Positions 26,505-37,881 of a DNA stretch of 64,000 nucleotides are shown here, one piece after another (position 1 is the stretch's first letter; each line of letters opens with the position of its first letter). The DNA lies in contig JAOTOL010001436.1 of assembly GCA_034440575.1 (NCBI GenBank), forward strand, positions 62,001 through 126,000, given 5' to 3'. The DNA is from Imbricaverruca yamaguchii. Lineage: Eukaryota; Arthropoda; Thecostraca; Neoverrucidae. The notes under the pieces were generated by a model. It had not been told where the DNA came from. It saw nothing but the letters and a program-made list of their open reading frames with translations, and ran no database searches. A program made the position numbers and the translations under genes.

Positions 26505-27130
26505 GACCCTGCTGGATACCGTGTTGTGGGATGGACCGGATCTCATGTAGCGGACAGGGGCGGGCTGGATACCGTGTAGTGGGATGGACCAGATCCCGCA
26601 TAGTGGACTGGGCCGGGCTGGGTATCGTGTACTGGGATGGACCAGATCCCGCATAGTGGACTGGGCCGGGCTGGGTATCGTGTACTGGGATGGACCAGAT
26701 CCCGCATAGTGGGCCGGGCCGGGCTGGGTATCGTGTACTGGGATGGACCAGATCCCGCATAGTGGGCTGGGCCGGGCTGGGTATCGTGTACTGGGATGAG
26801 CCGGATCCCACATAGTGGTGCTGGTGGTGGTTAATTGGAGATCCCATGTAGTGGACTGGGTCGGGCTGGGTTCCGTGCAGTGGGATGGACCGGATCTCGT
26901 GTAGTGGACTGGGCCGGGCTGGATACCGTGTTGTGGGATGGACCGGATCTTGTGTAGTGGACTGGGCCGGGCTGGATGCCGTGTTGTGGGATGGACCGGA
27001 TCCCATGTAACGGACAGGGCCGGGCTGGATACCGTGTTGTGGGATGGACCGGATCCCATGTAACGGACCGGGCCGGGATGGATATCGTGTAGTGGGTCGG
27101 GCTGGGTCCCATGTAAAGCGCCTGGCCTGG
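26505..27130. repeat. 53-bp minisatellite
   Basis: Units contain gggatggaccagatcccgca, tagtggactgggccgggctgg and .tatcgtgtactg. The middle copies are nearly identical; outer copies vary (gtaacggacagg, ttgtgggatgg). One atypical unit near 26810-26850 carries a ctggtggtggttaattgg insertion. Confidence 0.95.
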
Positions 27131-27900
27131 GTGGATTCCGTGTTGTGGGACTGACCGGATCCTGTGTGGTGGACCGGACCGGATCACGGGATCACGTGTG
27201 CCGTCCGTTCGATGAGAAGCTCCATTAGCCGACACAAACACCGCTGCTCTGTCCGACGTCGCTCCAGAATGTAACCGGGCCGGCCGGGTCAGGTCGGGTC
27301 AGTCCCGTCGTTAACCTCTATCAGAGGCAGGTCGCGGTCGTTACAGGCCCTAATGTGCCGACTGCTTTCCGAGGTGGTGTGCTGTTGCGTGCCCGAAAGA
27401 ATATCAAGCAGGTGGCTGATCGTCCAGCGGCCAACCGGCTCGGCGCGGCCGGTTTATCTCGCGTTCGGAGCCCCATTACTCATCGTGGACTGGTCTTTTG
27501 TCGGTGATCGCCCGTTAACAATATATCAAGCCGTAGCGTCAATAATTTATTACAGCTTCGGCGATATGACTAGAATAACAAAATAAGCGATTTCGTCTCA
27601 TATGTACAGCACCCGCGCACGCCGCACGGGCGCACGCTCAGTGACTAACGCCGAATCACTGAATCACTGGTGAATCACTGGTGCGGTAATATGGGTGGGC
27701 GATCCCTGGTGCGCACAGCTGCGGGGCGCAACCGGCAGCCACGCGCGCCCAATCACAGGCGGCCTGCTAACAGTCCGCGAGTAGCGCGGCCAGCGCGGCA
27801 CGGCTGACGATGATGCACGCCGCCGAGTCGGCCAGTGACCTTACTCGCCAGCCGCCCCGCCGCGCATACCAATAGCAGAGAATGCCCTAAAACGGCGCAC
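27131..27900. other. Unassigned GC-rich DNA downstream of the Toll gene
   Basis: Contains a cgggtcaggtcgggtcagt short repeat (27290), gaatcactg repeated three times near 27650, and the candidate poly(A) signal. No coding sequence is recognised. Confidence 0.4.
27546..27551 (-). terminator. Candidate polyadenylation signal for the Toll gene
   Basis: AATAAA reads on the minus strand (TTTATT on plus) about 570 bases past the Toll stop codon. It is the first canonical signal I see downstream. The intervening 3' region contains the short 28014-28108 array. The cleavage site is not known. Confidence 0.4.
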
Positions 27901-28013
27901 TACTCTGACGTGCTGCTCTGCCGCGCACGCTCATCGGCTGGGACAACAACGTCTGGGACAACAACACGCTGGGGCGGCGGCTCGCTGTGGTCCGTCGACT
28001 GTAAGTCCATGAG

Positions 28014-28108
28014 ACTGTGCGGCGTTCCCGGGACTGTCCGGCGTCCCCAGCACTGTCCGGCGTTCCCGGGGCTGTCCGACATACACGTAACTGTCCAGCA
28101 TCCACGGT
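28014..28108. repeat. Short GC-rich tandem repeat abutting the Toll stop codon
   Basis: About five degenerate copies of a roughly 21-bp unit (core ctgtccggcgttcccgggg) end 13 bp from the Toll stop codon, within the presumed 3' UTR. Just upstream, gggacaacaac is also duplicated (27950-27970). Confidence 0.7.
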
Positions 28109-28121
28109 GGGACGGAGCGCG

Positions 28122-29957
28122 CTAGACCCAGAGCGAGTGCGACAGCGACCTCTGCTGTGTGTGCCCGGAGTGCTGGTGGTCGGGGTGGGCCGGGTCGGAC
28201 GGCATCTGCGGCTGCACCTCCGGCTCCAGGGTGGAGTAGATGGCCGCCTCGGACGGCGGCCGGACGGGGAAGCCGGCCTCGGCCGCCGTCTGGTACTGCT
28301 CGATGGTCATGTAGGTGTGCTCGCTGGGCTGGATGCTCGAGTAGCTGTTGTTGTGCGGCGCCTGGGCGCTGTAGACGAGCGCGTGGCTCGAATCGGAGCG
28401 TCCGTGCGCCGGCGCCAGGTCCTCCGACACGACCGTCGAGCACGTCGGCGACGGCGAGGCGCCCGTCAGGATCGACTGGAGCGCGGCGGCGTCGCGGCCG
28501 GCGCGCGCGGCGATCGCCACCGCGTCGCCGACGCCGTAGAGCGCCTTCAGACCGCGCCCGGTGGGCAGCAGCCGGCGCAGCCGCCGCCAGAAGTCCGGCT
28601 CGCCGTAGCGCAGGCAGTCGGCCGTCCTGAGCAGCGCGCGCAGGTCGGTCTCGAGCGCGGCGCGCTCCACGTCGCCGTGCAGCACGGCCACAACGCCGCG
28701 GCTGTGGCGCAGCGCGTCCAGGTGCGACGACTTGAAGTCGAACCGGCACCACTCGTTGTCGACGAAGTTGCGCGACAGCACGAACAGCGTGCGCCTCGAC
28801 GTCTGCACGCAGTGGTGCACGGCGTCGCCCAGGTAGCCGGTGCTGGGCGCGTCGCGGCGCAGCAGGCACAGCCGCAGCGCCGGCGTAGCGTGCTCCAGCT
28901 CGGGCGCCAGCACCTCGTTGACGAAGCGCGTGTCCTGCGCGCTGTACGTCACGAACACGTCGTACAGTTTGTCGGCGTCACGCGCCGCCGCCGTCGTGAC
29001 AGCCGCGCTCGCCAGCGCCGATTTGGAGCCGGTCTGTGGCGGGCCGACGCACAGGCGCGCGCGGAACCGGAACACCAGGCCGGCGGCGACAGCGGCCACC
29101 ACCAGCGCGGCGCCGGCCAGCACGGCGGCCAGCAGCCAGCCGCGCTCGGCGCGCCGCTGGACGGCCGACGTGGTGCGCCGGCCGCCGCAGTCGGGCCGCG
29201 CGCCGCTGTACTCGCACTGCAGCCCCTCGGCGTCCGCCACCTTGCCGCTGTGGTCCTCCAGGTAGGCGGCCAGCCGCGCCGCGAACTCGCACTCGCACGA
29301 CCACGGGTTGCCGGCCAGCGTCAGCTGCACCAGGTACGGTCCGGCCAGCTGCCACACGGCGAAGCTAGTCAGCCGGTTACCGTGCAGCGTCAGCACCTCC
29401 AGCGCGTGCAGCTGGTCGAAGGTGGCGGCGCGGACGCGTTGCAGTCTGTTGTTGTGCAGGTACAGCTCGCGCAGCGACCGCAGACCGTCGAACTCGTTGC
29501 CGCGCAGCTCGGTGAGCAGGTTGTCCTCCAGTCGCAGCACCTGCAGCGCGGCCAGCCCGTTCAGACTGCGGTTCTGGATCTCGACCACGTTCGAGTTGTT
29601 GACGTACAGGTAGCGGATGCGTTTTCTGCCGATGAACGTGTGGCTGTGGAGGCTGCGGATGTTGTTGCCGGCGGCGAACACGGCGGTCGCGTCCATGGGG
29701 ATTTCGCGCGAGATGGCCACCTGCTCCCGGCTACTACAGTCGACGATGTTGGTGTTCCACGTGTGATCGTGGTAGCACGAACAGCCGTCGGGGCACTTCA
29801 TCTCGCAGTCGCAGGCGACGTAGTTGCAGCAGTGGCAGAGCGCGAAGCAGTGGCGCTCGTAGCCGCAGAGGAAGTCGGTCGGCTTTGTGTTGCGTAACGG
29901 AGTCAAGCGGGTAGGCGACTGAAGGAGGCGGCACATCACCCGGTCAGCATCCAGCAC
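28122..29957 (-). CDS. Toll-like: Toll-family receptor, exon 2 (LRR caps, second LRR block, TM, TIR)
   Basis: This exon encodes residues 673-1283 and ends at a stop codon at 28122-28124. It opens at CCCCCAG|GTG with V-L-D-A-D, which continues the YPK of exon 1 exactly as expected for the Toll LRR C-cap. Next come the Cys-rich junction of arthropod Tolls (HCFALCHCC, CDCEMKCP, CSCYHDHTW), a second short LRR block with PMDATAV and FIGRK signatures, a second C-cap (NPWSCEC), a transmembrane segment at about residues 945-969, and a TIR domain at about 1004-1140. TIR box 1 (YDVFVTYS), box 2 (RRDAPSTG) and box 3 (FW at 1128-1129) are all visible. The tail of about 140 residues contains HTYMTIEQY and several Tyr. 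Total length of 1283 is usual for the long Tolls. Codons are strongly GC3-biased. Intracellular signalling through the TIR is known for the family and inferred here. Confidence 0.93.
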   Translation of the reverse strand: MLDADRVMCRLLQSPTRLTPLRNTKPTDFLCGYERHCFALCHCCNYVACDCEMKCPDGCSCYHDHTWNTNIVDCSSREQVAISREIPMDATAVFAAGNNIRSLHSHTFIGRKRIRYLYVNNSNVVEIQNRSLNGLAALQVLRLEDNLLTELRGNEFDGLRSLRELYLHNNRLQRVRAATFDQLHALEVLTLHGNRLTSFAVWQLAGPYLVQLTLAGNPWSCECEFAARLAAYLEDHSGKVADAEGLQCEYSGARPDCGGRRTTSAVQRRAERGWLLAAVLAGAALVVAAVAAGLVFRFRARLCVGPPQTGSKSALASAAVTTAAARDADKLYDVFVTYSAQDTRFVNEVLAPELEHATPALRLCLLRRDAPSTGYLGDAVHHCVQTSRRTLFVLSRNFVDNEWCRFDFKSSHLDALRHSRGVVAVLHGDVERAALETDLRALLRTADCLRYGEPDFWRRLRRLLPTGRGLKALYGVGDAVAIAARAGRDAAALQSILTGASPSPTCSTVVSEDLAPAHGRSDSSHALVYSAQAPHNNSYSSIQPSEHTYMTIEQYQTAAEAGFPVRPPSEAAIYSTLEPEVQPQMPSDPAHPDHQHSGHTQQRSLSHSLWV

Positions 29958-30395
29958 CTGGGGGCACGGACACCACAGGTCAGCATCCAGCACCCTGGCG
30001 CTCGGACACTACAGGTCAGACGCACACCAGGGAACGCGGGCATCACAGGTCAGATGCACGCCTGGGGACACGGGCACCAAGAATCAGATGCACACACCAG
30101 GGACACGAGCATCACGGGTCAGATACACCTGGTGACATGGGCACCACGGGTTAGATACATGTACAACTGCCAGCATAGACATCACGTGTGAAACATACAC
30201 CATGGGACACGGACACCACGGGTCAGTTGTACACACCTGTGGACACGAATATCACGGATCAGACACACCTGGTAGCACGTGCACCACAGGCCAGACACGA
30301 ACGCCCTTGCCGATAGAGACACCACGTGTAAGATACACACCTGGTGAGACGTGCACCACGGGTCAGACACATCTGGGTACACGAGGATACGGGCA
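29942..30395. repeat. Decayed ~34-bp minisatellite spanning the Toll 3' splice site
   Basis: About 13 units of 31-38 bp, each beginning near ggtcag and ending near caccacg or catcaca on plus. Units farther from the exon are increasingly diverged. The unit nearest the gene overlaps exon 2: the 15 bases encoding V-L-D-A-D recur exactly in the next unit inside the intron. Confidence 0.8.
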
Positions 30396-33300
30396 ATGAT
30401 ATATGATATGATGCATAACTTGACGCCGATTGGTGCTGTGGTAGCAGCATCTACGGCGTTGACTTTAGATCAGCACCAAGTATTTTGATGTGCGCTACTC
30501 CATATATATATATATATTTACACACGTGAACTTCTTGAGTAGGATTTTTCTGCGTTTGCCTTTACGATCGGCCACATAGTGTACATGTTGTGGCACTAAC
30601 TGTGCATGGCATTCAGCGCTGGATAGGGTGCACCTTCGACATGCGCCTACTGAATGCTGAATGCAATAACAAAGGACTTTGGACAGGCTTCATGGACCGC
30701 TTAATTGGCTTCAGTGGCGGCAAGTATGGCGGTCTGTCAGCAGGTTTGTGACTGATTTACAGACAATGTCATGGGAACGTATAGTGGTGATTGGTTTGTC
30801 TACATAAGTTGTGTGTGAGTCATGACTACGGGAGTTCGCTCAATACCAGTATGGCGGATCTTCGAATTATGCCACTGTATCAGTTGGCCTCCGAGAGTCT
30901 GCCATTTTTTCTGCAGCTGAAAGATGTTCATCATATACGAGTATTTCGTTCATAGACGACGCGCTGCGTACGACCACAACATCGGAGGATTCTGCGTCAA
31001 GAGTGCTGTCATCAAGTTAGTCAAGTCTTCCTGTGTCCAAACAGCGTGTGTGTAGCGGAAAAACAATATCATCGGATACACGAAATTCGACAGACGGACG
31101 ACCAGAAATTCGTCATGAACCTACATGGGGTATATAGCACAGAATGGTTCGCATGTCAATTGTTCGTGCCATCAGTCGCCATCAGTCGAATTTACATGGT
31201 AATTGTATGTGACATTCGCTGTATTCGCATGGTAGTTGATTGTGGCATTAGCTGTATTCGCATGGTAAATGTTTGTGACATTTCCTGTATTCGCATGGGA
31301 CGTGCCTTGGTCCAGGAGGATACGGACACAGGCAGAGTTTTTGCATGGAGTCCGAGGACAAAAGCCCGGGGCTTGCTGTTAAGCGAACCACGTGGCGAAA
31401 ATAGCACTGGAATACAGATGGCATTACTAAGAGGGGTGTTGGTAGAATGCAGCCTTAAACAATAATGCAAACCTCTCGTTATGAAAACCTTAGAGAGAAG
31501 ATGTGGTAGATGCCCATGGTCGTAGGAACGTGGGGAACCACAGGAGCCAGAGGGCCCCAACCCTCTCCCACACCCATCCAACTTTGACCGAGCTTAACAC
31601 TGACCGTATGTGCGTTGCATGAAAATAATCGACTTCAAAATAACTCTTCTCCTTTCAACTTTGAGACAGTTCCTGTTCCCTTGTAGATGGCTCAAGACGC
31701 GGAGGGCAAGTCCTACACGTCTTTATCTAACTTTTAGCTACGTTTACTAGGTCCAATTTTCCTACTATGTACAGGCAGTGAAGGATCCAGGAATTTTCAT
31801 CGCTAGGGGCACTCGTCTAGAGGGGCGCCATTAATTGAGAACACTTGAAGGGTACTCGATGTCCCTGGGGGAAACCTTTTATTTTCAAGGGGGTGTCTTT
31901 TGTTGAAAATTAAATGGGCAGGGTGCACTCAGGAGACCTTGGAGAGGCAACTTTTTCCAGTCCGAGGTGTTTCACCCCTTCCCCTGGGTCGGGCTCCGCA
32001 CCCGGATCGGTCCACTTTAGCACCTTCTCTTTTCAGTCGCACAATACATTTTACATGATGCCGTATTTCCATGTGGCGGCGACCTGTCACTTTTCTCACG
32101 AGAAATAGGCAAGCTGTACGAGTTGCACGCTTCTCACTTGGGTTCTCCTCCTTGGGTTCACCTCTAACAATGCTTGTACATCCAGCTGCCTATCCCCCCC
32201 CCCCCCACACACACACACGAAAAGAATAGGATGTAACGTGTAACTTTAAATGATTCCTGAAACATTCTCGGCATGGCTAAGGGAGGGATTTGGGATTTCA
32301 GGATGTGGATAAAAGAAATGCGTGTATCCATACAAGTGTGTATAATATACAGGGAGCGGAAGCGTAAACAGGGGATTCGACCCCTGTCCATTCATGGCAA
32401 GATAGTGCGTTTTTCATGTTACTTTTCCGGTTTCCAGTGCGAAAAAAAATGTGTTGAAGCTTGGTATAAAAGTACCTTACTTCCTTAAGAATGCTTAGGT
32501 TGCACTGCACTCGAAGAGTCAGCCTGATGGTAGCACTAAGTTCGTTAGACGTACCCATCTGGTAGGTGTGCGGCATCTTCCAATTTTTATAGATATCTCA
32601 AGCTATAAGATGCCTGACACATCGTCCATACTCGCACAACGTCGACGATATTTCAACAGAATATACCTGGGAACTTCCTTCGGTACTGTCTCAACTGCAG
32701 CCTGCAAAAATGCGCGGCGTGCTTGTGGGAGGATAAAAATGTCAAATCTCATCACGCCGGATCAGACAGTATCGTGAGAACAGCACTCGAGAACAAAGCA
32801 CTCTCCCTGATACGTTGCTGCACAACCAGCGAGACCAATCGGAATCTGAATCAACTACTGTGGTAACGAGCAATAAAGCTTAACCCCTGCATCGTATGCA
32901 GACAACCAAGTTTCCAAGGCGGAGTTATGAGGGCCTCCTTGAAATTACCACGCTTGTTAAAGGGTTGGGTCGGCGTTCGAATGGCTGGTACACGTTACGT
33001 CTTGCACGCGATATGCGAGTCTGTGAATGACGCGTGGGTCGCTGGGGGGCTTGAGCTTAAGAGCAACCAAACCTATGCCAAATACAATGTAGATTACTGC
33101 ACTGATAGTCTGAATTTATCGTGACCGTCGGCTCTTGTGTGGGGTGCATTGGTCGGAATGTTCGGTGAAGCCTTGGCTGGGGTGATCAATACACGAAAAC
33201 GACCGATTACAAAGTCGTTCACAAAACGGATCCATTTGCACGCCGAGTGCTTGCCGGAAACGATACGATTTAAATCAGGTTATCGGGAAACAAACGAGCA

Positions 33301-33434
33301 CGGCACGAGGATGTCTTTGCAAGCCCAGGTCACGATCGACTGGTGGACTTGTGCGGCTAAGGGACGTTTTGACTTCTGAGCGGTGCCGCGCCGATGACGA
33401 GTCACGATCACACTTCACCGAATCGCCAACTCAC
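29958..33434 (-). other. Phase-0 intron of the Toll-family gene
   Basis: The donor GTGAGT (33434-33429) and the acceptor CCCCCAG (ending 29958) on the minus strand join YPK to VLDAD with the frame kept and homology across the joint intact. The intron is 3477 bp. Its acceptor end is filled by a decayed minisatellite (to 30395). The rest is AT-richer DNA with a short TA tract near 30505, a 3-copy 33-bp repeat (31196-31294), a possible decayed transposon end at 31775-31840 (ggatccagg and ggggc motifs), and a C/CA run at 32192-32217. No convincing nested gene was seen. Confidence 0.88.
31196..31294. repeat. Three tandem 33-bp units
   Basis: Three copies of a 33-bp unit beginning atggta and ending ctgtattcgc. 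A frame of 139 codons (31046-31465) stays open through them because 33 is a multiple of 3. It lies inside the Toll intron on the opposite strand and has no recognisable domain. Confidence 0.85.
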
Positions 33435-35450
33435 CTTGGGATACTTCCTGGGCGGCGCCATCGTCTTGATGGTGAGCAGCCAGTCCATGTTGCAGTCGCA
33501 GAAGAAGGGGTTGCCGGCCAGCAGCAGTTCGGCCCGGTGCTCGCCGCTGTGGCCGTCGGGCAGCACGACAGCCTGCAGGTCCAGCTCGCTCAGCTGGTTG
33601 GACGAGAAGTCAGCGCGGATCAGCTGGCGCTTGGCGGCGAACGTGCCCGGCTGCACCGTCTCCAGCCGGTTGCCGGTCGCGATGAAGTACTTGATGCCGT
33701 CCGGCACGGAGGCGGCGCTGATGTGCGACATCTGGTTGTGGCTGAGGTCGAGTGTCTCCAGCTTCAGCTTCGACTCGAGCCGGTAGAAGTTGCCGACGTT
33801 GCGGATCCGGTTGGCGTGCAGGTCGAGCCAGCGCAGGTCGAGCGGCACCAGCGCGAAGTCGAAGAACTCGATGTTGTTGTCGGAGGCGTTCAGCCAGAGC
33901 AGCGCTGGCAGCTTGGCCACCAGACCGTTGATGTTGTCCAGCCGGTTGGCGTCCAGCCGGATCACGCGCAGGCCCTTGGCGGCGTCGAACGTCCCGGCCG
34001 TCACGGAGCCGATCCGGTTGCGCGACATGTCCAGCACGGCCAGTGAGCCTTGGCTGGAGAAGCTGCCAGCCGTCACGTTGGTCAGCTGGTTGCCGGCTAG
34101 CCTCAGGTACGTGAGCTGCCGCAGGGGGGTCAGCGCCTGCCGCGGCAGCTCCGTGATGAAGTTGTCGCCCAGATCCAGCTGGCGGAGGAACGTGAGTCGC
34201 GTCAGCGCCGTCGGCACCGCCAGCAGCTGGTTCCCCTGCAGGCGCAGCTCCTCCACGCTCGACACGTTGGTGAACGTATCGCGGTCGATGTCGGCCAGCC
34301 GGTTGTTGTCCAGCCTCAGGCGATTGACCACGTGCAGACCGGTCAGTGAGCGGTTCCCCAGGCGCGCTAGCTGGTTGCCTGATAGAGACAGCGTGTGCAG
34401 GTTACTCAGCGACGAGAACACCCCGTCTGGCAGCGCGCGCAGCCGGTTGTCGGTCACGTCCAGCGCCTGCAGGCTGGAGAGGTCATGGAACACGTCGGCG
34501 CTCAGCACGTCCAGCTGGTTCGCCGACAGGTCCAGCACGATCAGTCGGATCAGGCCGGCAAACGTGTCCTTGCGGATCCACTGCGAGCTGAGGTTGTTGG
34601 TGGACATGTTGACGCTCTGTAACTGTGCTAAGTCGGCCAGCAGGCTCGGCGGCAGCACGCGGATGTCGTTGTTTTGCACGCGCAGGTCGCGCAACTGGCG
34701 CGTCTCGTTGAGCATCATGGCCGGCAGTGCCACCAGCCGGTTATGCGATACGTCCAGCACCTCCAGTCTCTTCAGATCGCGCAGCGCGCCGTCGTTGATC
34801 ACCGCCATGTCGTTCGAGTGGGCGTACAGCTCGCGCAGGCTGGAAAAGCTCCGCAGGTCGGCCGACGACAGCTCCAGAAGGCCGTTGGCGGAGACGTCTA
34901 GCACCTGCAGACCGTCGCTGACATCCGCGTCCTGCAGATCGGCCAGATCCTGGAAGCTGTTGCCGGTCAAGTTGAGCACCTTGAGCGATGCCAAACTGCC
35001 GAAGACGTCCGGCTCCAGTGACCACATGTTGTTCTCGCCCAAGTCCAGCGTCTCGAGGTACTCGAGGCCCTCGAAGCAGCCCGGCTCGAGGTGCATCTCC
35101 ACTGACGTCCACTCACGGTTGAACGTGCGTAGACTGAGCACCTCCAGGCCGCGCAGTTGGTGAAACACGCCTCGGCCAAGGCGCCCGAACGCGCACCGCC
35201 ACACCGAGAGCGACCGCAGACCCGAGAATTCGCGGCCCAGCGCGACGGCGAAGTCGCGGCTGATGTGCGACGAGTCGGAGCACTGAATCTCTAGGTGACG
35301 CAGCTGCGACGCGTTCCACACGTTCACGGGGCCCGCGTCCAAAGTGGTGACGAGACAGCGCGCCGCATCCGGCGTCAGGCGTTCGCAGGGTGCGGAAGCG
35401 GCGCCAGCCACGCACAGCAGCGCGGCAATCACAGCCTGGAGGGCGTGCAT
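33435..35450 (-). CDS. Toll-like: Toll-family receptor, exon 1 (signal peptide and first LRR block)
   Basis: This exon encodes residues 1-672 of a single-pass innate-immunity or developmental receptor. The chosen Met (35450-35448) has A at -3 and begins a signal peptide (basic-free start, hydrophobic run, ASA before the first Cys, about residues 1-20). The open frame runs 36 codons further upstream, but those codons lack a secretory signal. After an N-terminal Cys pair come roughly 24-25 leucine-rich repeats of about 24 residues with the LxxLxLxxN consensus, then the start of an LRR C-cap (NPFFCDCNMDWL). The exon ends after a Lys codon at a strong donor, AAG|GTGAGT, on the minus strand, so the intron is phase 0. 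The NPFFCDCNMDWL...YPK motif is typical of the Toll-6/Toll-7/Tollo/18-wheeler group. Assignment within that group is not possible by eye. No frameshift or in-frame stop is present. Confidence 0.93.
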
Positions 35451-35900
35451 CGTGTCACCTTCACTCCCTCTCACATCGCCGGGCCACCGCGCAGACCACA
35501 CCGTCGGAGTCCGCGGACCAACTGCACGCAGTCGGCGCCCGTCCAGGCAGGCGGCCACCTGCGCCGGCCCTCACTGCAGCGCTGCCGCCGCTGTCGCCGG
35601 CGCTCACCGCAAACCCGTGGCGCCGGCGCCGTCTTCGGACCGGGCCGGCTTCAAAGGAGCCGGCAGTGGCTGGGACGACCGACCGCTGCACGGCTATATC
35701 TCGCAGGGGACAGAATTACAGCCAGGCTATATCTCTCGGGAGCCCACAGTCGGCAGCTGCGCCGTCAACTGTCGGCGTTCCCGGCCGAGGCGGATCTCGA
35801 CCGATCGACAGGTACCGCACGAGCAGTCGACAACCGTCTGATGCGCGCGTCGGTCCTGCCCGTCGGTACGTTGGTGATACCTGCGTACGTGATTGTCTGA
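35451..35900 (-). promoter_or_regulatory. Possible 5' UTR/promoter region of the Toll gene
   Basis: This is GC-rich DNA directly upstream of the Toll start codon. On the minus strand the 11-mer GAGATATAGCC occurs twice, near 35735 and 35693, about 42 bp apart. It could be a weak TATA-like element or a duplicated binding site. No clear initiator was identified, and a 5' non-coding exon cannot be excluded. The call rests on position and base composition only. Confidence 0.25.
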
Positions 35901-36413
35901 TGATGCAATTTTCCATCTCTTTTTTAGGAGTCCGCTCCTCTCCAATACTCGGGGTCGATCATCTGCAGATGCCGACGCGGGATCCAGGTGGCCAACACCT
36001 CGCCTCACATGTGTTTCGAATTCAGAAACATCAGCGTGGCGGGTTTTCCAAAGAATATATGTCATTATCCGAGCCTGGATTACTTCACGTACGAGATTAT
36101 TGGAACTGCACCACCGTGATCTTCACGATACAGAACAAACAAATCATGCGTATGCGGAGTCACATCTGGACAATGCCTCCATCTGCATTACATGGCGAGG
36201 ATTCCAGAGAAGGATTAACTGGGGGTGGAGTTGGGGGAGCGCTGCTCCACATGCGGGACACAGGAAGAAGTCCAGACGGGGCTAAACTCGTGGAGTGGAG
36301 CGGGAGAGGGAAGCGGTACTACACCAGTTCCGTAGACCAGTAATGCAGGTGGAGCGCCTCCATCACATGATCTAATGCTTGCTGGCAATTCCACTAGTGT
36401 CTAGTTAACAAGG

Positions 36414-36614
36414 CATCACTGATTTCGGGGCGGAATGGCCGAGTGATTGAGGTGCCGGACTATGGGTACCAAGATTCCGGGTTCGACGCTATCGCCGCTC
36501 AGGACATTTCTCAATCCCGCGGCCCACCGGCGAAACAGTGTGGGCGGCGCCATTAGCCGTGAATGTGCATGAAGTGCGTCGCGAACCACCCAATAAACAA
36601 ACATTTCTGATTTC
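36414..36614 (+). mobile_element. tRNA(Leu/Ser)-like SINE with 13-bp target duplication
   Basis: The body is about 36427-36601. It opens with a tRNA-like head carrying an A box tggccgagtgattgagg (close to tRNA-Leu/Ser) and a B box gggttcgacgc, with gcgg/ccgc acceptor pairing. The tail is accacccaataaacaaac. Flanks catcactgatttc (36414-36426) and catttctgatttc (36602-36614) match at 11 of 13 positions. Head sequence and tail differ from the SINE at 16 kb, so this is a second family. Confidence 0.8.
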
Positions 36615-37182
36615 AAAACGGAATATGCTGTGCAATCCTGAAGGCCGCTGTATGTAAGTCATATCATCGAAAGTAATTGGCAAAATTTTGAAATACGCAG
36701 TATGCCTTGACAAAACGGGAGAGATGTTTGCTTCTGGTAAAAGTGGGCATAGTTTTCAAAATCAGTTGGGACTCCACACAAAAGTTTCCAACGGTTTCAA
36801 TTTCCCTTCTCGTTGTTGATGCTTGAATAACGGACTACGACACATTGTTGACACCTACAATCAGTTTTACCTTAACTGCCACTCCTGGGGGCATGAACCA
36901 GACAAAATTGCCCGTGTAATGTCGAGAACCTAGTTGATCGCTCATAATTACACCTCCGAAACTGCGTCCCTGGCTGACATCCATGCCTGTAATAACGGCG
37001 CGTCCTGACCGGTCGAGTAGTCATGTTTGGACGCGCCGCTGCCACCGTGTCCGGGCGACAGAGCCGGCTGAACTTCGTCTGGGTGGGCTGGAAGGCCACC
37101 CCAGTCGTCAGGACGCCGACTAATCTGTCGCCGCCCCGTGCCGTCCGGTCAGGTAGAGGGCGACGAGGTCGGCGCAGTGGAT

Positions 37183-37881
37183 CACGGGGAGACAATGGTG
37201 GCAGCCCCATGTCGGCAGATATGTCCAGGTGTGACGGTCCGTGTCACATCGGAGCGCCGTGGATCACGGGCGACAATGGAGGCAGCCCCAGGTCGGCACG
37301 TCTGCCCAGCTGTGACATCGGAGCGCCGTGGATCACGGGCGACAATGGAGGCAGCCCCAGGTCGGCACGTCTGCCCAGCTGTGACATCGGAGCGCCGTGG
37401 ATTACGGGCGACAATGGAGGCAGCCCCAGGTCGGCAGACATGTCCAGGTGTGACGGTCCGTGTCACATTGGGGCATCACGGGCGACCGTGGTGGCAGCCC
37501 CAGGTCGGCAGATATGTCCAGGTGTGACGGCCCGTGTCACATTGGGGCATCACGGGCGACAGTGGTGGCAGTCCCATGTCGGCAGATATGTCCAGGTGTG
37601 ACGGCCCGTGTCACATCGGAGCGCCGTGGATCACGGGCGACAATGGAGGCAGCCCCAGGTCGGCACGTCTGCCCAGCTGTGACATCGGAGAGCCGTGGAT
37701 TAGGGGCGACAGTGGTGGCAGCCCCATGTCGGCAGATATGTCCAGCTGTGACATCGGAGAGCCGTGGATTAGGGGCGACAATGGTGGCAGCCCCATGTCG
37801 GCAGACATGTCCAGGTGTGACGGTCCGTGTCACATTGGGGCATCACGGGCGACCGTGGTGGCAGTCCCATGTCGGCAGATA
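37183..37881. repeat. Minisatellite with ~69-bp and related longer units
   Basis: Units combine cgggcgacaatggaggcag, cccaggtcggca.., tgtccaggtgtgacgg or tgcccagctgtgacatcgg. Two unit classes alternate: one ends in catcggagcgccgtgg, the other in ccgtgtcacattggggc. Confidence 0.93.

Noticed and set aside
28017..29897. 626-codon plus-strand frame opposite Toll exon 2
   Set aside because: Antisense shadow of the GC-rich Toll coding sequence.
32365..32395. tRNA T-arm-like ggggattcgacccc
   Set aside because: No other tRNA arms fit around it.
33351..35163. 457- and 231-codon plus frames opposite Toll exon 1
   Set aside because: Antisense shadows of the LRR exon; composition mirrors the real gene.
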